Both the position numbers and the translations under genes were made by a program. Of a stretch of 63,264 bases of DNA, positions 57,579 to 63,264 are shown one piece after another. Source of the DNA: Acidobacteriaceae bacterium. Its GTDB lineage: Bacteria > Acidobacteriota > Terriglobia > Terriglobales > Acidobacteriaceae. Location: NCBI GenBank assembly GCA_030038435.1, contig JASHOY010000219.1:1-63264 (forward strand). Direction: 5' to 3'. Below the pieces are notes generated by a model, which worked only from the letters and a program-made list of their open reading frames with translations, did not search any database and had not been told where the DNA came from. Each line of letters starts with the position of its first letter. Positions within the stretch are counted from its first letter, which is position 1.

Positions 57579-58320
57579 GCGTGAGTCCCGACTTAGAGGC
57601 TCGTCTCCAGGCTGCTATCAGGTATTTTTGGGCCACACGCGAGACACAAGCGCGGATGCAGGGTAGCCTCTCGGGCAGCAAAGATGCGGGTGCGCGTGCA
57701 GCTGTTACTGGCGGCGCCCAAATGAACGGTTTCATCGATCTGCTGCGGGAGCTATTATGCGAAAATGGGCTTCCTAAGGCCCAAGTGTTTGCGAGACATC
57801 GGTTGAGCTTCCTGGTTGGTACCGGCCGGAGAAAAAGTGGGATCTGTTAGTCGTTGCCGACGGCAAACTGATTGCAGGAATCGAATTCAAATCTCAGGTT
57901 GGGTCTTTCGGCAATAATTACAACAATCGCACTGAGGAGGCGATCGGTAGCGCAGCAGACATCTGGTCCGCATATCGCGAGGGTGCGTTCAAGCCATCTT
58001 CTCGTCCTTGGCTCGGATACTTGATGCTTCTTGAGGAGGCCTCGGGGTCACTGAGTCCGGTGCGAGCGCGCGAGCCTCACTTCAAGGTGTTCCCGGAATT
58101 CAAAGATGCTTCTTATGCAAAGCGATATGAAATTCTCCTTATGAAACTCGTGCGCGAGCGACTATACGACGCAGCCTGTTTCCTAATGTCAAATGCGCAG
58201 GATGGCCTAACTGGACTGTGCCGCGAGCCGAACTCCGAGCTGGGATTCCAAAATTTCGTAGGTTCCCTGATCGCCAAGGTCATCGCCTTCGCGAAAATCG
58301 ACCCTCCGGCTAGACCCTAG
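57575..58320 (+). pseudogene. PaeR7I/XhoI-family type II restriction endonuclease, frameshifted
   Basis: The frame from ATG 57575 (overlapping the methyltransferase stop) gives AAIRYFWATRE, VTGGAQMNGFIDLLRELL, then breaks near 57793 and stops at 57850. Restoring one base (GCGAG to GCGGAG) lets it continue VELPGWYRPEKKWDLLVVADGKLIAGIEFKSQVGSFGNNYNNRTEEAIGSAADIW, WLGYLMLLEEASGS and EPHFKVFPEFKDASYAKRYEILL to 58320. Catalytic PD-(D/E)xK residues lie in KKWDLLV and IEFKSQ. This is the PaeR7I/XhoI group, which cuts CTCGAG; the specificity is inferred from family. It is inactivated by a one-base deletion. Confidence 0.85.
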
Positions 58321-58338
58321 TTCCACTTCCCGCCTTCC

Positions 58339-59100
58339 TTACATCGATCCGCCAGGCTTCCCTTCGCTGACATCGCTTCGCAGCGGCGTTACCCCTGCAG
58401 GACGCGATGGCAAGGGCACCGGCCCTGCCGTCGCACGCATCGGCAATGGCTGTGATTGCGTGGGAAGCTGATGCATGGTGACAATAATGGCCTGCGCCGG
58501 TTTGCGCCCCGCGCACTGGTATGAGTGCGGCGCGCTGGCATCGAAATAGACCGCGTCGCCGGCCTCCAGCACGCTCTCACGGTCTCCATGGCGCAACGCC
58601 AGCTCACCGTCCAGCACATACAGAAATTCGAATCCCCCGTGCATGTGCGGCTTGGGTCCGGCGCCTTTTTCCAGAGGAATGAATTCGGCAAAATATGGAT
58701 CCATATGCCGGTCCGGCACCATGTAGCCCAGGCTTTCAAAGAAATATGTGGGCGGTTCCACACCCGTCTGCGGCATTCTCACCCTTTCCGAGCGCCGGTG
58801 CACGCGAAAAACTGCCGCCGGCTCCGACTCGAAGAAGTAAGCCATGTCCTTGGAAAACACCATCGCAATCCGCGCCAGGTTGCGCAACGTAGGCACCACG
58901 CGCCCTGTCTCCAGCTGCGACAGGTAACTGGCTGAGAGCCCGGTATGCTTGCCCAGCTCCACCAAACCCATCGATTTCTTCAGCCGCAGCCGCTTGATCC
59001 GTTCTCCAATGTGCTTCTCGGCAATAAACCGCTCCGCTGTTTCCGGATCAACCTGGGTCTTCTGCATCTCTTCGCTTCGTACCATTGCCGGCTCGCCCAT
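58339..59100 (-). CDS. XRE-family regulator with C-terminal cupin sensor
   Basis: 253 residues. A helix-turn-helix XRE domain near 27-85 (IGERIKRLRLKKSMGLVELGKHTGLSASYLSQLETGRVVPTLRNLARIAMVF), then a cupin-2 domain near 130-205 (PHMHGGFEFLYVLDGELALRHGDRESVLEAGDAVYFDASAPHSYQC). A low-complexity proline-rich tail ends it. Cupin-type XRE regulators usually sense small molecules such as amines, polyols or organic acids. ATG 59100 is chosen because GGAGG sits 5 nt upstream; longer starts at 59112 or GTG 59124 lack this. It is divergent from the AAA ATPase gene; the 228-nt gap has an AT-rich stretch and a tandem repeat. Confidence 0.85.
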   Translation of the reverse strand: MGEPAMVRSEEMQKTQVDPETAERFIAEKHIGERIKRLRLKKSMGLVELGKHTGLSASYLSQLETGRVVPTLRNLARIAMVFSKDMAYFFESEPAAVFRVHRRSERVRMPQTGVEPPTYFFESLGYMVPDRHMDPYFAEFIPLEKGAGPKPHMHGGFEFLYVLDGELALRHGDRESVLEAGDAVYFDASAPHSYQCAGRKPAQAIIVTMHQLPTQSQPLPMRATAGPVPLPSRPAGVTPLRSDVSEGKPGGSM

Positions 59101-59295
59101 TCGCGCCTCCATTTTGCCTATCACATAGGATGCGCTACACCCCCCCCTTTGTCCAAATCAACATTCCTTCTCATATCACCAAACGATGACCCTTGATTTG
59201 CATCTTTGCCGGAAGTCTAAGCCGATTCTCGACCCTATTTAGCATAAGACAATACGCCATGCAGCGTTATCCCATATGGCATAATATTCCTTGCA

Positions 59296-59325
59296 GATTA
59301 CGCCGTTTAGGATTACGCTGTTTAG
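59296..59325 (+). repeat. 15-bp tandem repeat abutting the ATPase start
   Basis: GATTACGCCGTTTAG and GATTACGCTGTTTAG, 14 of 15 identical and directly adjacent, ending 3 nt before ATG 59329. The surrounding 100 bases are AT-rich for this genome. No Shine-Dalgarno fits between repeat and start. Possibly an operator pair or a start-site element of a leaderless transcript. Confidence 0.6.
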
Positions 59326-59328
59326 CGT

Positions 59329-60474
59329 ATGTCCTCATCGCCGCAAAACCCCTTTGTCTTTGGCGAGATCATTGACGACACCGGCTTCGTCAACCGCACC
59401 GCGGAGCTCGACCAGCTTGTCCGCGACCTGGGCGACGGTCAAAAAATCTTTCTGCTCTCTCCACGACGCTTCGGCAAAAGCTCTCTTGTTGCCACGGCCA
59501 TGCTCCGCCTGAAAAAGCGGCACATTCGCACCGTTAATCTCACCGTAAGCAGTTACTCCAGCTACACGCAGTTTCTCGAGAAATTCGCCGAAAAAGTTCT
59601 GCGCGCCGCCGGCCCCTGGGAGCGGGTGAAGGACTGGATCACAAAGTTTGGCCGCGAGGCCAAACCCGAGATTAGTTACAACGTGAACACCGGCGAGGTG
59701 AATCTGTCTCTGGGCCGCGGTTCGGCATACGACCCCGGCCCCATTGCGCCCGAGGTCTTTGCGCTTCCTGGAGAACTGGCCAAAAACGCCGGCTTCCGCA
59801 TGGCCATTTGCCTCGACGAATTCCAGCAGATATCCGCCTTCAATGGCGGCTCGGTCGAAAATGTCCTCCGCAACCAGGTCCAGGAACAGCGGGAGGTTGG
59901 CTATGTCTTTGCCGGTTCTCAGCCATCGCTCATGCAGGAAATGCTCTCCTCCAGCCGACCCTTTCACAAAGCCGGTCCGCAAATCTTCCTGGACAAAATT
60001 GCGGCGGCAGACTGGAAAGAGTTCATTGGCCGTCAACTTCGCAATCGCGGAAGAGTTCTCGACGACGCGGGCATGGATGCCCTGCTGCAAGCCGCCGATC
60101 TCATCCCTTACGACGTGCAGCGTATTGCCCACGAGCTTTGGGACTATGCGGAGCTCAGGGACCAGCGCCAGCTCGACGCTTCCGATGTGAATTCGGTAAT
60201 CGCCACGCTGGTCGCGAATCAGTCCACCTACTACGAGATCCTCTGGGAGCAGCTCTCCGCCCGCCAGCGTGCGGCGCTGCAGGCAATGGCATACCGAGGG
60301 GATTCGGAAATCTACTCCCAGGCCATCCGTGAAGAATTCCGTCTCGGCCCGGCTTCCAGTGTCCAGAAAGCCATCCACTCCCTCGACTCCCGAGACGTCC
60401 TCGATCGCTACAAAGGCAGATACTTTTTTCTCGATCCGCTCTTTCCGTACTGGATCAGGAGCAGGACCGGCTAG
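59329..60474 (+). CDS. AAA ATPase of the archaeal-ATPase/STAND-like type
   Basis: 381 residues. Walker A is LLSPRRFGKSSL (near 41-52), Walker B MAICLDEFQQI (near 159-169) and a sensor-type FAGSQPSLMQEMLSSSRPFHKAG (near 195-217). Residues about 290-370 hold a winged-helix-like end (QRAALQAMAYRGDSEIYSQAIREEFRLGPASSVQKAIHSL), as in ATPases of the archaeal AAA/MNS group. No signal or membrane helix. The family acts in DNA mobilisation, signalling or defence, with little direct evidence. It is single, flanked by a divergent XRE-cupin regulator and a convergent PadR gene. Confidence 0.78.
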   Translation: MSSSPQNPFVFGEIIDDTGFVNRTAELDQLVRDLGDGQKIFLLSPRRFGKSSLVATAMLRLKKRHIRTVNLTVSSYSSYTQFLEKFAEKVLRAAGPWERVKDWITKFGREAKPEISYNVNTGEVNLSLGRGSAYDPGPIAPEVFALPGELAKNAGFRMAICLDEFQQISAFNGGSVENVLRNQVQEQREVGYVFAGSQPSLMQEMLSSSRPFHKAGPQIFLDKIAAADWKEFIGRQLRNRGRVLDDAGMDALLQAADLIPYDVQRIAHELWDYAELRDQRQLDASDVNSVIATLVANQSTYYEILWEQLSARQRAALQAMAYRGDSEIYSQAIREEFRLGPASSVQKAIHSLDSRDVLDRYKGRYFFLDPLFPYWIRSRTG

Positions 60475-60514
60475 CAACAGCTTGATCCACTCACGCCATC
60501 GAGCGACTGACCCG

Positions 60515-61102
60515 TCACACCTCGTCAATCGCCCGCGCCGCCGCGTCAATCGCCGCGGCGATCTTGCTCATCTGCTCCGCGGTCAGATTGCCGCGTTCCA
60601 TGCGCATGCGCAACGCGAACCTGAAGTTCATAATCGCTCGCATAATCTGCGGTGATCGCCCGCGGCCGAAGACCCGCCCCGCTTCCTGCATCCGTCCCAG
60701 GATCGCCTTCAGCGCCACCTGGTTCTCCTTCAAATGCGCCTTGCCTTCTTCCGTGGCAGCGTACATTTTTTTGCCTCCCTCGGTAGAAGTCACCGTCGCC
60801 AGTCCCTCTTCTTCAAGCAGCGTCAGCGTGGGGTAGATCACCCCCGGGCTGGGCGCATATCCGCCCGATAGCCGCTCTTCAATGGCCTTGATGATCTCGT
60901 ACCCGTAACTCGGCTTTTCGGCAATCAGGTTGAGGATCACCAGCCGAAGCTGCCCGTTATCGAAGAACCGTTCCCGGCCTCCGCCAAAACCACCAAAGCC
61001 TCCCAAGCGCTCTCCGCGCTCGCCCCACCATCCGTGACGATGACGGTGCCGGCACTCCTCCTCACCAAAATTCATCTGTGCTTCCTGAAAATGTCCAAAC
61101 AT
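60515..61102 (-). CDS. PadR-family transcriptional regulator
   Basis: 195 residues. A histidine/glycine-rich N-terminus (EEECRHRHRHGWWGERGERLGGFGGFGGG, about 13-41) precedes the PadR winged helix (LRLVILNLIAEKPSYGYEIIKAIEERLSGGYAPSPGVIYPTLTLLEEEGL, about 50-100). A helical C-terminus for dimerisation follows. The His-rich segment may bind metal. GGAGGAAACG lies just upstream of ATG 61102; the frame extends to 61216 but that part is the promoter. A near-perfect palindrome at 61127-61146 is the obvious operator, so it probably represses itself and perhaps the divergent alcohol dehydrogenase. Confidence 0.88.
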   Translation of the reverse strand: MFGHFQEAQMNFGEEECRHRHRHGWWGERGERLGGFGGFGGGRERFFDNGQLRLVILNLIAEKPSYGYEIIKAIEERLSGGYAPSPGVIYPTLTLLEEEGLATVTSTEGGKKMYAATEEGKAHLKENQVALKAILGRMQEAGRVFGRGRSPQIMRAIMNFRFALRMRMERGNLTAEQMSKIAAAIDAAARAIDEV

Positions 61103-61126
61103 CGATCGTTTCCTCCGATCTATAAA

Positions 61127-61146
61127 GATATATCTTAAGATACATC
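61127..61146. promoter_or_regulatory. PadR operator candidate
   Basis: GATATATCTTAAGATACATC, a 20-bp palindrome centred on CTTAAG with one mismatched pair, 24 nt upstream of the PadR start. The local AT content is far above the window average, suggesting promoter and operator overlap. Confidence 0.6.
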
Positions 61147-61264
61147 GTAAATAATCTTGCGTCAAGCCTTCTCCACTCCGCAGCGACAGAGAAACCGCGG
61201 ACCGGGCGTTGCGCATCGTTTATAGCGGCTTTCGAAAGGTCATTCCCCAGCTTGATCCTTCACT

Positions 61265-61286
61265 CCTGATCCCTGTCTTTGATCCC
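61265..61286. repeat. TGATCCC heptamer cluster
   Basis: CCTGATCCCTGTCTTTGATCCC, upstream of the alcohol dehydrogenase. Same family as 32477, 35140, 35374 and 62627. Confidence 0.5.
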
Positions 61287-61364
61287 TCTTACCAGAAATT
61301 TCAAAAAACCTTATGCATCTACCTGCACACCTCCCCATCTAAACCCGCAGGAGAGCCCTTCCCC

Positions 61365-62390
61365 ATGCCCCCAGTTACTGGCCGTGCCATGCAGGTCCCC
61401 GCCGCCGGCGGAGCGTTTCAACTCGTCCAAAAAGAATTCGCCGAGCCCGCCTCCGGCCAGGTCCGCATCCGCGTCCAGGCCTGCGGCGTCTGCCACAGTG
61501 ATTCCCTCACCAAGCTCGGCCAATGGCCCGGCATCCAGTTTCCCCGCACCCCCGGCCACGAAATCGCCGGCCTGGTCGACGCCGTTGCCCCCGACGTCCC
61601 GCTCTTCAAGCCCGGCCAGCGCGTCGGACTCGGCTGGCACGGCGGCCACTGCAATTACTGCATCCCCTGCCGTCGCGGCGATTTCATCCTCTGCCAAAAC
61701 CAGCCCATCTCCGGCATCCATTACGATGGCGGCTACGCCGACTACGTCCTCGCCCCCGCCAACGCCCTCGCCTTCATCCCCGACGGTCTCGCCGACGCCG
61801 ACGCCGCGCCCCTCCTCTGCGCCGGCATCACCACCTTCAACGCCCTCCGCAACAGCGGCGCCCGCACCGGTGACACCGTTGCCATCCTCGGCATCGGCGG
61901 CCTAGGCCATCTCGCCGTCCAGTACGCCGCCAAAGCCGGCTACCGCACCGTCGCCGTCGCCCGCGGCCAGGACAAAGCCCCCCTCGCCCAGCAGCTCGGC
62001 GCCCACATCTACATCGACTCCACCACCCAGGACCCCGCCAAAGAGCTCCAGAAAATCGGGGGCGCCAACATCATCCTCTCCACCGTCACCAGCGCCAAAG
62101 CCCTCGACTGGGTCATCGACGGCCTCGCTCCCGCCGGCAAGTTCATCCTCGTCGGAGCCCCCGACGCAGCCGTCACCATCAACCCCTTCCCGCTGCTCCT
62201 CGGCCGCCGCACCGTCGCCGGCTGGCCCTCCGGCACCGGCATGGACTCCGAGGACACCCTCAACTTCAGCGCCCTCGCCGGCGTCAAACCCATGATCGAA
62301 ACCTACCCTCTCGAACAGGCCGAAGAAGCCTACAACCGCATGATGAGCGGCAATGCGCGCTTCCGCGTGGTTCTGACCACCGGCAAATAA
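61365..62390 (+). CDS. Zinc-dependent alcohol dehydrogenase
   Basis: 341 residues, medium-chain dehydrogenase family. Zinc ligands in ACGVCHSDSL (near 41-50) and PGHEIAGLVD (near 63-72); structural zinc cysteines in GHCNYCIPCRRGDFILC (near 92-108). Nucleotide-binding motif AILGIGGLGHLAVQYAAKAGY near 168-188 followed by VAVARGQDK. It resembles NADP- or NAD-dependent aldehyde/cinnamyl-type dehydrogenases; substrate unknown. ATG 61365 has AGGAGAG upstream; the frame is open to 61209 but that part is noncoding. A strong hairpin follows the stop. The PadR regulator lies divergently upstream. Confidence 0.88.
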   Translation: MPPVTGRAMQVPAAGGAFQLVQKEFAEPASGQVRIRVQACGVCHSDSLTKLGQWPGIQFPRTPGHEIAGLVDAVAPDVPLFKPGQRVGLGWHGGHCNYCIPCRRGDFILCQNQPISGIHYDGGYADYVLAPANALAFIPDGLADADAAPLLCAGITTFNALRNSGARTGDTVAILGIGGLGHLAVQYAAKAGYRTVAVARGQDKAPLAQQLGAHIYIDSTTQDPAKELQKIGGANIILSTVTSAKALDWVIDGLAPAGKFILVGAPDAAVTINPFPLLLGRRTVAGWPSGTGMDSEDTLNFSALAGVKPMIETYPLEQAEEAYNRMMSGNARFRVVLTTGK

Positions 62391-62393
62391 CAA

Positions 62394-62427
62394 GGAAGTG
62401 CCGGCCCCCGCCCGGGCCAGCACTTCC
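62394..62427 (+). terminator. Strong terminator-like hairpin after the dehydrogenase
   Basis: GGAAGTGCCGGCCC (62394-62407), 6-nt loop, GGGCCAGCACTTCC (62414-62427). A 14-bp stem with one mismatch, starting 3 nt after the stop codon. Confidence 0.7.
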
Positions 62428-62455
62428 GTTCCATATCTCCTATTCCCCTCTCAGC

Positions 62456-62461
62456 TATAAT
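62456..62461 (+). promoter_or_regulatory. TATAAT -10 element for a leaderless leader ORF
   Basis: A perfect TATAAT hexamer whose end is 7 nt before the ATG of the 23-codon ORF at 62469. Transcription would start about at that ATG, giving a leaderless message. No convincing -35 box 17 nt upstream. Confidence 0.4.
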
Positions 62462-62468
62462 CGTTTAC

Positions 62469-62540
62469 ATGTACCACCCTGCCGGACATCTCTCCGCACC
62501 CGCTGTCCGCGCCGCGGTCGCGGCGGCTCCCGCCGCCTAG
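62469..62540 (+). CDS. Alanine-rich 23-residue leader peptide candidate
   Basis: ORF MYHPAGHLSAPAVRAAVAAAPAA ends at TAG 62538-62540: 10 of 23 residues are alanine, clustered in the second half. It lies 125 nt upstream of an AlaC-type alanine/glutamate aminotransferase. Leader peptides of amino-acid biosynthetic genes carry runs of the regulated residue and stall ribosomes when that aminoacyl-tRNA is short. No Shine-Dalgarno precedes it, but a -10 box 7 nt upstream would make it leaderless. A terminator/antiterminator structure was not proved in the 125-nt gap. Confidence 0.4.
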   Translation: MYHPAGHLSAPAVRAAVAAAPAA

Positions 62541-62626
62541 ACACCCGCCTCACCTCATCCCAAATTCAAATCAGTGAGCACCGGACACAACCACATCTGG
62601 TGGAAAACCGAAAGCTCGATCTGACC

Positions 62627-62650
62627 GATGATCCCGATCCCTGATCCCTG
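62627..62650. repeat. TGATCCC heptamer cluster
   Basis: GATGATCCCGATCCCTGATCCCTG, directly upstream of the aminotransferase ribosome-binding region. Fifth copy of this repeat family in the window. Confidence 0.6.
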
Positions 62651-62665
62651 TAAACTGGAGTCATC

Positions 62666-63264
62666 ATGGAAGAGTTCAGCCGTATTCAGCGCCTCCCGCC
62701 CTATGTCTTCAACATCACCGGCGAGATGAAAGTCGCCGCGCGCCGCCGCGGAGAAGACATCATCGACTTCGGCATGGGCAATCCCGACGGCGCTACCCCC
62801 AAACACATCGTCGACAAGCTCGTCGAGGCCGCTCTCAAGCCGCCCACGCACCGCTACTCCGTCTCCCGCGGCCTCCCGCGCCTGCGCAAATCCATCTGCA
62901 TGTGGTACAAGTCGCGCTACGACGTCGACCTCGATCCCGAGTCCGAAGCCATCGTCACCATCGGCTCCAAAGAAGGCATCGCCCACCTCTGCCTCGCCAT
63001 TCTCGACTCGCGCGACACCGTGCTGGTCCCCAATCCCAGCTACCCCATCCACATATATGGACCGGTGATCGCCGGCGCCCACATCGTCAGCGTCCCCGTC
63101 CACAATCAGGACCAGTTCCTGGCCGAACTCGAAGGCCTCATTCCGCGCATGACCCCGCGTCCCAAAGCGCTGATCGTCAACTTCCCCTCGAACCCCACCA
63201 CCGAGTGTGTGGAGCTGCCCTTCCTCGCCCGTCTCGTCGAGCTGGCCCGCGAATACGGCTTCCA
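62666..63264 (+). CDS. alaC: AlaC-like aminotransferase, class I/II (C-terminus off window)
   Basis: The first 199 codons of a PLP-dependent class I/II aminotransferase. It opens EEFSRIQRLPPYVFNITGEMKVAARRRGEDIIDFGMGNPDGATPKHIVDKL, then HRYSVSRGLPRLRKSICMWYKSRYDVDLDPE, GSKEGIAHLCLAILDSRDTVLVPNPSYPIH and ALIVNFPSNPTTECV. This matches AlaC (glutamate-pyruvate aminotransferase), which makes alanine from pyruvate. The PLP lysine lies beyond the right edge. TGGAG precedes ATG 62666. It is preceded by an alanine-rich leader ORF and a heptamer cluster. Confidence 0.85.
   Translation, partial: MEEFSRIQRLPPYVFNITGEMKVAARRRGEDIIDFGMGNPDGATPKHIVDKLVEAALKPPTHRYSVSRGLPRLRKSICMWYKSRYDVDLDPESEAIVTIGSKEGIAHLCLAILDSRDTVLVPNPSYPIHIYGPVIAGAHIVSVPVHNQDQFLAELEGLIPRMTPRPKALIVNFPSNPTTECVELPFLARLVELAREYGF

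Overview
The window comes from a high-GC (about 60 %) chromosome that looks like a soil Acidobacteriota member (Acidobacteriaceae/Terriglobia type). This is inferred from the gene mix: secreted TIG-domain proteins, GH106 rhamnosidase, GH2 mannosidase, DUF4965 glutaminase, DUF2306 and FUSC membrane proteins. GC-rich REP-like hairpins beside a transposase relic and dispersed TGATCCC heptamers point the same way. No rRNA, tRNA, CRISPR array, prophage or intact insertion sequence was seen. Gene assignments rest on reading translated protein and recognising motifs; no database search was run.

Layout. 1-613: 3' part-missing phosphate acetyl/butyryltransferase (minus strand). 1155-5881: a tandemly duplicated and partly decayed locus of secreted TIG and small Ig-like proteins, interrupted by REP hairpins and a RAYT transposase relic. 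6128-9022: GntR regulator plus ABC ATPase and permease. 9078-17120: tartrate/isocitrate-type dehydrogenase, GH106 rhamnosidase, a BNR-repeat protein translationally coupled to a ThiS/MoaD-like protein, and RNase J. 17253-25056 (all minus): orphan nuclease-fold domain, small conserved orphan, thioredoxin reductase, beta-mannosidase, YceI, FAD oxidoreductase, DUF2306. 25373-32407: large secreted protein with a degenerate matrixin-like segment, FmdB zinc ribbon, MutS2, and a BrnT/BrnA-type toxin-antitoxin pair with a broken toxin. 32499-35866: ClpB and Hsp20. 36297-41615: TSUP permease facing a three-gene NADH-linked flavin/iron-sulfur module (HoxE, HoxF fused to a GltD-like NADPH unit, HoxU) with no hydrogenase genes. 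42122-47045: DUF4965 glutaminase, D-tartrate dehydratase and DctA. 47072-56359: alcohol dehydrogenase, AsmA-like protein, zinc-ribbon coiled coil, PilZ fusion protein, amidohydrolase, FUSC, nucleotidase, phosphoesterase. 56548-58320: a dead XhoI/PaeR7I-like restriction-modification system. 58339-63264: XRE-cupin regulator, AAA ATPase, PadR regulator with a clear operator, a second alcohol dehydrogenase and the start of an AlaC-type aminotransferase behind an alanine-rich leader ORF.

How it fits together. Much of the window serves polysaccharide and organic-acid use: rhamnosidase, mannosidase and glutaminase outside the cytoplasm, and tartrate uptake and dehydration by tarD-dctA, with a separate tartrate dehydrogenase. 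Housekeeping and stress genes (RNase J, TrxB, ClpB, Hsp20, MutS2) are intact. Lesions concentrate in defence and mobile genes: the methyltransferase, the endonuclease, the BrnT toxin and the RAYT relic are all broken.

The candidates most worth attention for new biology are five. They are the ThiS-like/BNR pair, the NuoE + NuoF-GltD + HoxU module (likely a transhydrogenase rather than a hydrogenase), the PilZ protein with an Abi-alpha/DUF4393-like C-terminus, the duplicated TIG/Ig secreted locus, and the leaderless alanine-rich peptide in front of the aminotransferase.
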